This document shows positions 1-11,429 of a DNA stretch of 64,000 nucleotides, in pieces. A model generated the notes under the pieces. That model did no database searches, was not told the DNA's origin, and saw only the letters and a program-made list of their open reading frames with translations. Made by a program: the position numbers and the translations under genes. The DNA comes from Sordaria brevicollis. Lineage: Eukaryota > Ascomycota > Sordariomycetes > Sordariales > Sordariaceae. The DNA is taken from assembly GCA_033439795.1 (NCBI GenBank), contig JAUTDP010000001.1, positions 4,402,001 through 4,466,000 of the forward strand, in the 5' to 3' direction. Within the stretch, counting starts at the first letter, position 1; each line of letters begins with the position of its first letter.

Positions 1-3000
1 TTCCGTTTATTAAATTGATTTTATAATTGCTAGTATAATAATTCGGTAAGGTATCGAATTCCTTTTTACTAAATATATTTAAATATTTATAGGCGTATTT
101 AAGAATTTCTTTTTTAATTTATTCGTATAATTTTATTTTATCTTTAATAAGGGCCTATTTTTTATAATCGTTAATAAATCGATTAAATTTATAAAGATTA
201 ATTACTTTTATATATTTTTATTTAGCGAATATAAAAAAGGCGTCGGTACTAATTATTATAAAATCGTTATAATATTTATATTAATTTACGCTGTCTTTCT
301 TTAATTAATATCGATTTCGTACGTCTTTATTTTAATAGGGATTATTTCTTTATTCGGCTTTAAATATTTCGATATATTTTCGTTACGTAGGTATTGCGTC
401 CTCTTCTTCCCGTTTTAAAGCGTATTAGTCTAATAATTAGCGTTCTATTTTTATTAAGTTTTTATTTTCCCCGTATTGGGTTAATCGCTCCTTTAATTTT
501 TCGAAAAATTCGATCGGTCGGTTGTATTTCGTTAAAGGAAATAGTATTATAATTTTAATAAGGTTTTTAAATTCGGTAATTTATTTATTAAAGGCTAAAA
601 GAATAATAATTATTTTATTAAAAATAAATTTCGTATTTATAACGTCGATTAAAATTTTATACTTTCTTAATTAATATTTATTTAGAATAACGTTATATCC
701 CGAATTAATAACGATTATTATTTCTTTTTCGAATTTCTATCCCTATATTTTAATAGTACCCTATAAATATTAATCGATTATTTTATTATATTATCCGGTA
801 TACCCCCCTACCGTATAAGGTTAGAAACTGTATAGCTTTTCTATTCCTTATTTTATTATATTATTAACGAAGTCTTTACTTATAAAAATATTACCGTTTA
901 TTCCCGAATTAATAAGCGTATTATTTGTAAATAAAATTTTTCTATTATTACCTACTATAATATAAGACGTAACTAATATAGGTTTATTTAAATAATTTTT
1001 TAAAAATCTTTTATTTACCTTTATACTTTTTAGTAATATTTCTTTTAAGTTCTTTCTAAAATAAATATTTATTAATTTAATCCTTAGGAAGGAGTCTAAT
1101 ATTCCTAAAGTAATTAATTTTCCGCCTTATCGTCGGTCGGCTTATTATCTTCCTTATTTTTATAGTTATAATAATCGATAAATTTATTAATATAATTGGG
1201 GTTACTATTACGACAATTAAGGTAATTGCGAAAACGATATTTAATTTCTTTATATACGAAATATTTATTTTCTTCGAATAATTTATAGGCTTCTTTACGA
1301 ATTATATTAAAAGCGCGATGGGAATTACTTCGATTATTATTATTAATATTAATATTATTATTAATAATATTATTAGAATTCTTATTAAAATTAATAGAAC
1401 CTTTAATTTTATTAAACGAATTCGTAGAAAAAAAGGAAGTATTTTTATCTTTATTTTTATTATCCTTCCTAATTTTATTATTACGAAAAATATATTAATT
1501 AGTTTCGACCGCCTTTTTAATTATTAAAGTATATTAATTAAAAATAACGTTCTTTTATTTATATCCCTAAAAAAAAGCATTTTAAATAATACCCGGAAAT
1601 TTTTAATTGAATTCCTATTTTTATAAATTAAAAGGACAATTATATTCCCCGGCTAAATATATAAATTTATTATAAAATTTTTAAAAATCCTTATTTATTT
1701 CGAATTTTAAATCGTTAAATTTGTAAATAGCCTTCTCTTTTCGATCGTAATTGTAATATTCGGCGCGTAAATAAATAAATAATTTATTAAAGGTCTTAAT
1801 ATTATAAAAACCATCGGTAAAGTAGGGTTTAAAGTCTTAAATAATTTTATTAACGGTATAATTTTTAATATATATTTTTTTAACCTCATTATTAAAGAAA
1901 TAATTAACGTTTAATTTAAATTTATTAAAAATATAACGGTATTAAATATTAAAGGTAATAATATTTTTATCCTTTTTATTATAAAAATAAAGTAAATCCT
2001 TTTCTTTAATTAATAAACGTTTATAATTAATAATAAAAAAGTCAGTAATAAGCGTCTCTTTATAATAGCCTCTATTATCGCTATTATTATCGCGGTTTAC
2101 GTAATTATAACGTTCGAAGTTTTTAAGGGTTAAAAAAGCGACCTTTTTCTTACGGAAATTAATATTCTCCTTATAAAAATTAATATTCTCTTTAATTAAA
2201 ATAATAATTATAACGTATAAATTAATTATATCGCCGTCCTAAGTAATTATTATTCCTCTTAATTCCTTAATTTAAACCTTTATAATTATTAAATTATTTT
2301 TAATTTTAGCGAACTCTTATTTTTTTTTAATTAATTTATAGTGAATTTTATTCTATTTAATAAAGAAGTAGGGGTAGGAAGGATAATCTTTAATCGAAGA
2401 ATTATTTTTTTATTCGTACGGAATATTTTATTTATCGGTATAATTATCGTTTAATGGGGTATTATTTTAAATTCTTTCGTTATTGGATAAATTATTATTT
2501 CGATCGTCGTTAAATAAAATATTATTTTAAGCGCTTTCGTTAGAATAATTAATAATTTAACGTAATTTAATAAATTAAATTTAAAATTCGCGGTTCTTTT
2601 TATATAATATAGCGTTTTTATAATGTAAAGCTTTGTAATTATCCGGTTCGAAGTCGGGATTTTTATTCCTATAAACCTTTAGTAATTAGCGCATTAAGAA
2701 TATATTCTTACTTTACTCCTTACGTAAATCCTCGTAAAAACGTTCGTTATTTATTTCGGTACCCTTTTGATATTTTAATAAATTAGTAGCGTATTCGTAT
2801 ATTTATTTTAAATTAATATTTAAATTAATAGCGATAATTTAATATTTTCGTTATTAAAAAAGGATAATTTTTATTAAGATAATTTGTAATTTAATTTCTT
2901 TAAAAATAGTACGTACGCCTTTAGGATCTTCGATAATAAATTTAAAAGTATCGAAATTTATTAATAAAATATTATTATTATTTTATTCCTAATAATTTTA

Positions 3001-3849
3001 ACTTATAGCCGTTAAAGCTTTAAAGGTAAAGGTTAAATATCCTTTATTATATTAGGTTTAATATTTCGTAATTATATTAATCTTCGTATATAAAAAGCTA
3101 AATAAATCCTCTATATTAAACGTATAACGGACGTCGGCGAATTTATTAATAATTTCCTAATTAAAAAACGTAATAATTTTATTTATATCCTTTAGGATAT
3201 TATAATCCTTTAAATTAAATTTATTAATATTATATAATTAAGTATTCTATTTTTCCTTAAAGGTACCGATTATAATATCGTTGAATAAACGATATTTAAA
3301 AGTATTATTTTATTAAATAATTATATTAAGAGTAATAAATACGTCTATAATATTGAATTTAATTTATTCGACCGCGAATTTATCGGATATATTCTTCCTT
3401 TAAATTTCGTTTATTTAAACGTTCTCAATAATAAATAATTTAGTAGTTTTAACCGTAGTAACCTTCTCATCGAGGGTATACGCTATTATAATTAATTGCG
3501 AGGGTATATATTATAATTACTTCAATCGGTAAATAAATTTAGGATATTTAAATACTTCCTTAATATATTAAAAATAATCTTATAATTATTACGAGCGACG
3601 TAATTACGAGAGATAAATTTAATATATTAAATTTAAATCTATTATAGAATTATAAAATAAAGAAGAAAAGAAGAAAAACGAATAAAGGGCGCGCCCCGCG
3701 CCAGGGTTTTATACCTAGGCGTAGGCGACCCACGAAGGCGGCACGCAATCACGTGCGCTAGTGCGGTCAACCTTTATCAGGTGACCGCCCGAGCGACAAC
3801 CGGGCAACCGGTCCGCCAGACAGGGACCCTGTCCGCCAGCGCCGTGACA
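1..3849 (-). mobile_element. RIP-degraded Ty3/Gypsy LTR retrotransposon, 5' part (runs off the window start)
   Basis: Read on the minus strand, this is the 5' portion of a Gypsy-class element: LTR at about 3640-3849, gag-like frame around 1900-1540, and the protease/RT linker at the window edge. At about 110-20 the complement reads LNIFSKKEFDTLPNYYTSNY, close to the linker that precedes Gypsy reverse transcriptase (VFSKKEADTLPPHRPYDH type). The gag-like part includes FYNKFIYLAGEY. Many stops (TAA/TAG) sit where Gln or Trp codons are expected and CpA is nearly absent, so the copy is dead. RT, RNase H and integrase would lie beyond position 1. It is inserted into the RT of the plus-strand element that starts at 3850. 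Family assignment is fairly secure; gag and protease limits are approximate. Confidence 0.72.
3640..3849 (-). repeat. 5' LTR of the minus-strand Gypsy element, largely spared by RIP
   Basis: The complement of 3849 downward starts TGTCACGGCGCTGG, a standard TG start that resembles the LTR start at 38232 (TGTCACGGCACTAG). A TATAAAA box lies at 3713-3707, followed by a GC-rich initiator region. Positions 3690-3849 are GC-rich and keep CpA/TpG, while both flanks are fully RIP-mutated. The inner end toward gag is not sharply defined; 3640 is an estimate. The flanking sequence from 3850 on is coding sequence of the interrupted element. Confidence 0.65.
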
Positions 3850-6780
3850 CGCCTATTGTAATTAAAAGCCTCCGTTCCCGTATTCTTAATTAAAAAATCG
3901 AAAGGAGGAATCCGCGTCTATATTAATTACCGAAGTATTAATAACGTTACCCTTAAGTTCCGCTACCTACTCCCGCTTATTAAAAAAATATTCGACGCTA
4001 TTTACCGCGCTAAGATTTTTATTAAATTAGATATTATTACTACCTTTAACCGGGTTTATATTAAAAAAGGTTACGAATAATTAACCGCGTTTATAATAAA
4101 ATTCGGGCTATTCGAATCTTTAATTATACTTTTTAGCCTTTAAAACGCCCTTAACGCTTTTTAAAATTATATTAATAATATTTTATATAATATTTTTAAC
4201 GTTTATACAACCGCCTATTTCGATAATATCCTTATATATTCTAATAATAAAAAGGATTATAAGCGATATATTAATAACGTTTTCGAACGTTTAACTAAAA
4301 CCGGCTTAAGTATAAATATTAATAAATATAAATTCTATACGAAACGTACGAAATACTTCGGTTTAATTATTATATTAAACGGTATTGAAATAAATTTAAA
4401 TAAAATTAAAGCCGTATTCAATTAAACGCCCCCTTAATTTAAAAAATCGTTCTAATAATTCTTCGGCTTCGCGAATTTCTACCGGCGTTTTATTAAAATA
4501 TTTTCGACGATAATATTCCTATTATATAAATTAATAAAGAAAAATATATTATAATTATAGTCCGATTATTATTAATCCGCTTTTAATATATTAAAGAAAA
4601 CCTTCGCGACCGGACCCGTATTAAAGATTTATAATTAAATTAAAAAAATTATAGTCGAAATAAATATATTTAATTAAATAATAAAGGGTATACTTTTATA
4701 ATATAACGACGACGGAATTTTATACCCAATCGCGTACTTTTTAATAAAATATACAACCTAAAAATATAATTACAACGTTTATAATAAAGAATTTTTAACT
4801 ATTATTAAAACATTAGAAAAATAGTAACCCGAATTTAAAGGAGTATAATAATTATTCAATATCTTAATAAATTATAAAAATTTAAAGACCTTTATAATTA
4901 ATAAGCAATTTATATAACGGTATATATACTAATTGCAATTTTTATTATATTTTAATTTTTAAATTTAATATACCCTAGGATCGAAGAATTTACGCCCTAA
5001 TACCCTTAATAAAAAATTTAATAATATCCCCGCAAGTATAAAAAATAAACGCTTCGCCGCCCGTTAATATACCCTCTTTTAACTTTTATAATTTATAAAC
5101 GGTTATTTCGATAAAGAAGATTTAACATCTTATTATTCCTTCTTTTTAATAAATAATTACGAAAATAAATCGATTAACGATATTATTTTAAATAGTTACG
5201 AAAATTCTATATTCTTTTAAAAAGTAATTTCCGCTTTAAACGACTTAAATAATTATAATTAATTAATTTCAATTTGTAAAATCCTTTATAAAACCTTTAA
5301 CGAATATTAAATCACCCCTAATAATATTATTAAATAGCGTAACCGTATAATTATCGACCTTTATAATAAAGAATTCTAATTCTAATTAATTAATCGCTAA
5401 TATAATTTATTTAACGTAGGCTACCTTAATTATAACGTTACGTACAAGCTCCTATCCCGAAAATTCTATTAGGAGGGTATAGTTAATAACGTATATATAT
5501 TCTATAAAGCCTACTTATTTTATATAAAGATTAAATTCCTTAAATATAATTTTACTAATTTTTTTAAAACCTTACCCGTCGTATTAACTCCTTAAATCCG
5601 TATTTTTATTAATTATAATACTCTATTCCCTAATAATTTTTACTTTAATTAAAAATTTAAATATATTTATATCGTTATTAACCAATTAATAAAAATATAA
5701 TACTTTATATTAACAGTTATATTATTAATAGAAGAATTAACCGAACGTTTTATCGATTATATTTATTACTTTTACAATTTTTTAAATTCTATCCTTTCGG
5801 ATAAAGGTATTTAATTCGTATTATAATTTTAATCCTCTTTATATTAACGCTTAAATATTACGTATATTTTAACCTCCGTTTTCTACCCTTAAATAAATAC
5901 CTAAACTAAGCGTATTAACGCAAAAATAGAAATACCTCTAATTATATATTAATTAAATATAAACCAATTAAACTAAATAACTTCCCTTCGTAAAATTCGC
6001 TAATAATAATATAATATCTTCGTTAATAAATTTATTACTTTTCTTCGTTAATTACGGTTATTATTCCCGTATAAGTATTAAACTTTATAACCCCTTACTA
6101 TTAATATTATTACTTATATAATTAAAGGAATATTATAAAATTAACGAATTCGCCGACCGCTTCTATAAAATTTAGGATTTCGTAATTTAATAGATTAAGC
6201 GCAATTAGGACCGGTATAAGGAAAATACTAATAAAAAGCGGATCGATTTAATAAAATATAAAAAAGGGGATACCGTTTTACTCGATACGTTTAACCTAAT
6301 TAATAATCGCCTATACGCTAAATTCTCCCCCCGTTAAGAAGGATTATTTAAAATTTTAAAAACGGATTTATATATTATTAAATTACGGCTACCCAATAAT
6401 ATAAAGTATTTACTAATCTTTTACGTTTCGATAATTTAACGTTAAACCGGCTAAGGTCTCTTTAACTAAATTGTCGATTCTAACGTCCGCATTAACGAAA
6501 ATAGAATTATAATTTATATTAACGATTATAAGGAATATATTAAATAAGAATTTAATAAATTACTAAATATTAAATAAAAAGGAAAGAACCGTTATTAATA
6601 CTATTTAATTAAATAGAAGGGCGATTACAACCCTATTTAAAAAAAGGTTAATAATATTATCGATTATAAAGTACGCTTTTAAAAATTTTACTACGATTAC
6701 CCCAATAAATTAATACCGCCCTACGTTAAAGAATTTTTCGACCGTTTCGAATATAAAGGAGAAAACCTAATAACGGACCC
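3850..6780 (+). pseudogene. Gypsy pol relic: RT, RNase H, integrase, chromodomain
   Basis: RT: at about 3885-4080 the frame reads VFLIKKSKGGIRVYINYRSI, then NVTLKFRYLLPLI and FIKLDIITTFNRVYI. At about 4200-4400 it reads YFDNILIYSNN (the YxDD-like box) and NKYKFYTKRTKYFGLII. RNase H: around 4740-4830, YNYNVYNKEFLTIIKTLEK. Integrase: at about 5410-5540, GYLNYNVTYKLLSRKFY followed by an HHCC-type finger, core to about 6150. Chromodomain: at about 6590-6710, KGDYNPI, then stop, KKVNNIIDYKVRF, a degraded WKGY-type box. The motifs are seen directly after reading through stops; the names rest on family knowledge. The gene is non-functional. Confidence 0.75.
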
Positions 6781-7082
6781 CATTATTCGTAACGGGTAGC
6801 TTAATATTAATACTAAACCTCGCGCTTTACGCCGCCACTCTATTTACTTAACGTAACGATTCGCTATTTTTAAAATAGAATTATTATTAATTAAAAAAGA
6901 AATAGAAGAGGGATTTATAGAGGTAATAATAAAAATTATACGATTTTTAATAAATAAATAGTCTAGGATACGGCCAACGTTACGGTTAGAAATATTTAAT
7001 AAATTAATAAAGGATTCTAGGTTATAATTATACGTATATATAAATTTTTTTAATTCTACGAATTTCTTTTAAGGGGGGATAA

Positions 7083-7350
7083 TATTATAAGATTATATTT
7101 ATACTATACCTAATATACGCATTAACTACCTATATAGGTACCCAAATCCCCAACGACTATTCCCGATTATAATACGTATACTATAATTTAATATAATCCA
7201 AATCTAATTATTTATAATTACGTATAATATTACGTAGGTGCGTACGGACTAGGGTATAGGCTCGCGCCCATATATCTAATCCTCCGCATATACTTCTCCC
7301 TTCCCTTCCTTCGTATAATAATACATATCTCATCCTATACCTAACGGTGC
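7083..7350 (+). repeat. Probable 3' LTR of the plus-strand Gypsy element
   Basis: It follows a polypurine tract (AAGGGGGGA, 7071-7079) and starts TATTATAAG, which fits TGTCATAAG after RIP. No second copy lies in the window for comparison, so the right end near 7350 is a guess based on the change of sequence character. Confidence 0.45.
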
Positions 7351-8640
7351 TAACGCTGTCCCTTAATATTAACGCCCTTTTACTATTATAAACCTATATT
7401 AAATAGCGCGGGTCGTTAAAATTGTAGTAGCCAATATTATAATTATTTTTTATTAATTATTCTTCGAAGGTAAATTAATACTAGCGACCTTTATCACTCC
7501 TTACCCGGTTAATAGGGTCCTTTTTTTTAACCATTTATTTTTCTTTAAATATATTTAATTCCTTCTTTTATTATTCTATAGCAACTTTTAATTATTTCCT
7601 CCTCTCAACCGCTACTTTTATTACCTCCTTCTTTTTAACCTCTTAATATACGTATTAAATAAAAATATTATTTATTAATTATCTTTTTAACTTTATAGTA
7701 CGTTTTTTAGATTTTTTCGCATTAAAGGATTTAAATCGTTAAATGTATTTTAACCGGTATTATTCTAAATAATTATATACTAATATTCCTTTATAAAACT
7801 TTACTTCGACCGTTCGAAATATTACGGCCGTTTTTTCGTTGTAATTATTAATATCGATATTTAACTTCTTTATTAATATAACGAGCGATTTAACAATAGT
7901 CTTCTAACGCTCTTTATCGGGCATTATTTTTCAAAATTTGATAGTTTCCTCGCCTTTCCGCTACGCGCGCAAATTCGATAAAATTAATTTTCGATTTAGC
8001 GGGAAAAGACCGGTTTTTTCGAATTTAATAATAATATTAACGCGCTTAAACGCGTAATTTTAAATACTTTACAACCTTGCAATATATTAAAAATAATTTA
8101 AATTAAATTATTCCGACCGGAGGTATTCTTTGAATTATTTTTAGTAAATTACTTTTAACGGTTAAAAAATACCTATATTTATAAATTAAAGAAAGTAAGA
8201 GCTATATAGCGGGAGGAATAAAATAAGGATATTAAAACGTAAATAATATTTATAAAGATCTAGATTATAATAATTAAAAAAAGAATTTAATATTAATAAA
8301 TAGTAAATATATTCGTTAATTAACGCTTTTATTCGTATAATATCCAATTTATCTAAGTTGTATATATAAATATTATACTCTTTATTATATTATTCTTCGT
8401 TATAATTAAACTACTTTATAAAATTAGGCGTATTACTACCTTAAAAGTGAAAACCTTTTTATTAAACCAAAATATAATACTTCTAAAAGTATTTATTAAA
8501 ATAATAGATTTAATCTATTATAATCTTTACGTTATTAAATATAATATTTAATTAAGTAAAGCGAACGTCGCTTTCGAAGTTATTATTTACTATATCCTTT
8601 ATTGGCTACTTTTTAAAAATAGTAAAGAGAAATAAATAAT
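7351..8640. other. RIP-mutated AT-rich DNA with a weak minus-strand frame
   Basis: No recognised family. On the minus strand between about 7960 and 7580 a frame reads with few interruptions, beginning MPDKER and continuing through INNYNEKTAVIFRTVEVKFY. It is lysine-rich and unlike anything I can name. It may be a relic of a repeat-borne gene. Confidence 0.3.
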
Positions 8641-9560
8641 AATTAATAACGTTTCTTCTATTGATTAACGTAACCGATTTATAATTAATTAAATCGATTA
8701 CTTCGGGTTTAATTTATATAATATTTAATTATAATTAGTAATTAATAACCGGGATTTAAAGATTTTAATTAATCTATTTCTTCCTATTTTTAATAACCGT
8801 TAAAATTTCGAAATTATTACCGAATATAATTATGCGGTAACCCGTTTTATTAGCGTTCTAAATTCTAGAGTTCGTAAAGTTATATTCTATAGTAACGGCT
8901 TCTAGGATGTCGAAAAATTTGGTTATATTATTGATATATTATTAAGTAAATATATATTTAACCTCTATAAATTTAACTTTAAAGCTAAAATATTATAAAT
9001 AATCCTCCTTTTACTATTTATATTAACGTTTATTCATTAAGGGAATTAAGTTTAGTCGCTTAGTATGTAATTTATTTACGGCTTCCTCTATAAAATCTCT
9101 ACCGGATATATTACTAACGTCGATAAACTAATATATATATACTTTAAGAGTATTATCTTCTACCTTATTAAAATTCTTTAATCTCCTATTATTACGAACC
9201 TTTATAGTAAAATAATTAATATTTTATAACGCTTTATAATAACGGCCAATTATATTCTTACTATAATTAAATAAATTAATAATATAACGGATAGTAAATT
9301 TTAATTAAAAAATATTATTTAATATAATACGTTATAAATATTATTAATATTAAGTAATTTAAAGCTACCGGGTTACTTTAATAGGAGGAGATTCGCATTC
9401 TTTTTATTAGGAGGGTAGCGCTATATATTAATTAAATAAGGAAAAAAGGCTAGAATATTAAATGGTACGTTATAATATTAATAAAGAAAAAGGTCGTACT
9501 ATTATAGGGGTACTAAATAAGGGTAATCGATATTATTATTTACGAATAATAGTAATTTCC
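8640..9560 (+). pseudogene. Unidentified RIP-degraded reading frame
   Basis: One plus-strand frame reads coherently across several hundred bases with only TAA/TAG interruptions at plausible Gln/Trp sites. Examples are FEIITEYNYAVTRFISVLNS and VRKVIFYSNGF followed by DVEKFGYIIDILLS. The GC content rises toward 9590, where the non-repeat island begins. I do not recognise the protein. It could be a duplicated host gene or an accessory gene of a transposon. Confidence 0.35.
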
Positions 9561-9589
9561 GAAATGAGGATATTGAAATAGGGAAAATT

Positions 9590-10952
9590 AATTACGTTTT
9601 GTGTACGTTTCGCTAACAAACTTAAATTGGGCTATATTTAGTGCACGGACTGTACTTGTCCCTTTGAAATGGGCTGTCCCTCGATTTTTTTGCCCACTCT
9701 CCGCAGGAGAGTGGGGATTGCTTGGCCAGCACACTAACAAAGCCAACCTCATCCCCACGGTTACTAACAACTCTGAAAGTCGTGGTTAGCTCACACTCCC
9801 CGCTCTATGACAACGTCACACAACCTTTCATGTACATTATTTCGCTCAAGCGACATAAGCTTGTGCGGAATCGTCCTGATGATAAGACACCTTTCAACGC
9901 AGCAGCTCAATCATTTGCAGACCGTCCTAAGCCAACTTGCCAACCAAGACATCCGTCTCGTCTTCATCTCGCACACCAAAAATCAAGAGAAGTTCCGCCG
10001 TCCCACTGGCACAATGTCCAAAAGAACTGTTGTTGTCAGCGCCGCCACACATGTGCATCTTACCGTTAAACGTCCCGTTCCTTCTGTCGGGAACTTTGTT
10101 TCAGCCCGCTTCTTTAAAAGTTTGTCAAAAGCAAGGAACTTTGGTCCCCAATCCTAACGCCGTCCGTAAATCCGGAGGTATCAGTAACATCATGTCTGAA
10201 TATCATGAATTACTTGCCGGTTTTTTTTGTGAGTTGCCGAATTCTCTTATCAACATAGAATGGTCAATAAACCGAATGCAATTGTCAGCATGGCTGCAAC
10301 GCAAGTTTTGTCAAGCCAAAACTGTTCATTGAAAGGGAAGCTGACAAGTTCTCGTCATCCGCCCCTTCCCGATTCGGATAACAATCTCACGCGCTCGGCA
10401 CCAACAGCACAATTCTACCTCCCCCGGTAGTCAACAAAAAGACCCAACGGCATACATCCAAGGTACTTTTGAGGTGGATATCATCTTCAATGCACCTCTG
10501 GAGTTATCAGGAAAATAATCTCGGACTTGGAACTGTATCGCTTTGAATTGATTCTGCCATGGATTGAATTAGGTCATCACGAATACTTGAGGCGGAGAAC
10601 GGAAACATAGGAATATCTCATTAAGATATTGTGATTGAAATAGTATAAATCATTCAGGAGCCAAATTTTGCCCACGCTGATTCCATTTGGACACTTCCAC
10701 TTGAGGTGTTCTTCCTCCATCAACATCCTACCTTCATATACATCATCAAAACAAAGGGTCCTAGTCCGACACAGCCTAAGAGACAACATAAAAAAATCCA
10801 CGCCTCGTCTCGTTCGGCATCGGCCCTCAACCACACATACCTACACGATCAAGCATAGCAACACAGCCACCAAACCTGTTCTCATCAGGACTTCACCCAA
10901 CCACCCTTCCTCCCCAACAAGTCCAATCCTCAACCCCCAGCAAACATCCAAA
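9590..10952. other. GC-normal intergenic DNA upstream of the SnoaL-like gene
   Basis: RIP character ends near 9590 and CpA/TpG return. Overlapping open frames exist on both strands (9588-10332), but none has a recognisable domain, intron pattern or conserved motif, so no gene is called. A perfect 10-bp inverted repeat lies at 9693-9715. The last 300 bases before 10953 are probably promoter and 5' UTR of the following gene. Confidence 0.5.
9693..9715. other. Perfect 10-bp stem, 3-nt loop inverted repeat
   Basis: CCCACTCTCC (9693-9702), loop GCA, GGAGAGTGGG (9706-9715), preceded by a run of T at 9684-9691. It could fold as an RNA hairpin or be a cruciform-type palindrome; no role can be assigned. 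Confidence 0.6.
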
Positions 10953-11429
10953 ATGTCCTCCCCAGCCGAATCCCGCATCCAATCCCAAAAACTCCGCTAC
11001 TGCCGCTACGCCGACACGCAACAATTCCCCCTCCTCACCTCCGTCATGCTACCCACCTGCACCTTCACCTTCATCGACTACTTCACCTCCTCCCCCATCG
11101 TCGAGCCCTCCCCCTCCGGGCCGATGACATTGGGCTTCGACTCCTTGGCCTCATGGACGGCCTACTTCTCCGAAAAGTTCAAAGCCTTGCAGACGATGCA
11201 CCTGATTAGCGGGACGGGGGAGTTTACAAAGATTAGTGAGGATGAGTATGAGGTCATATTTGCGGTTATATACCATGCAGCGCCGAAGGAGGGGGAGACG
11301 GGGTGGCAAGGGGCGGGAGGTGGGCATTATCATGAGAGGTGGGTGAGGGGCAAGAATGGGAAGGGGGAGGAGGATTGGTTGATGAAGAGTCTTAGGTTTG
11401 AGAGGTTATATTGGAAGTATGTGGAGTGA
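10953..11429 (+). CDS. SnoaL/NTF2-like domain protein, 158 aa
   Basis: This single-exon gene begins MSSPAESRIQSQKLRYCRYA and ends at TGA 11427-11429. The whole protein matches the cone-shaped alpha+beta fold of the SnoaL-like/NTF2-like superfamily. An N-terminal helix pair (RYCRYADTQQFPLLTSVMLP) leads into a first strand, CTFTFIDYF. A middle helix follows (SWTAYFSEKFKALQTMHLIS), and then the strands EYEVIFAVIYHA, GGHYHERWVR and WLMKSLRFERLYW. The motif order of helix, HLISG, AVIYHA, GGHYHERW and R-x-E is usual in fungal SnoaL-like proteins, which include polyketide-cyclase- and dehydratase-like enzymes. Catalytic activity cannot be inferred. The frame is open from 10668, but ATG 10953 has a good context (TCCAAAATGTCC) and starts at the domain, while the 95 upstream residues are low-complexity and look like translated UTR. 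It is the only clear gene in this island. Confidence 0.75.
   Translation: MSSPAESRIQSQKLRYCRYADTQQFPLLTSVMLPTCTFTFIDYFTSSPIVEPSPSGPMTLGFDSLASWTAYFSEKFKALQTMHLISGTGEFTKISEDEYEVIFAVIYHAAPKEGETGWQGAGGGHYHERWVRGKNGKGEEDWLMKSLRFERLYWKYVE

Larger units (their letters stand above)
3850..7350 (+). mobile_element. RIP-degraded Ty3/Gypsy retrotransposon, 3' part, interrupted by the minus-strand element
   Basis: The order RT, RNase H, integrase, chromodomain, polypurine tract (7071-7079) and probable 3' LTR (from 7083) is that of a chromodomain-type Gypsy element. The sequence begins in mid-RT exactly at the border of the LTR ending at 3849. This indicates that the 5' half was separated by insertion and lies upstream of the window. 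Every domain contains stops explained by C-to-T or G-to-A changes. No intact frame remains. Confidence 0.75.

Noticed and set aside
10668..10952. 95-codon N-terminal extension of the SnoaL-like gene
   Set aside because: Low-complexity Ser/Thr/His/Pro sequence without features. ATG 10953 has better context and begins right at the domain.
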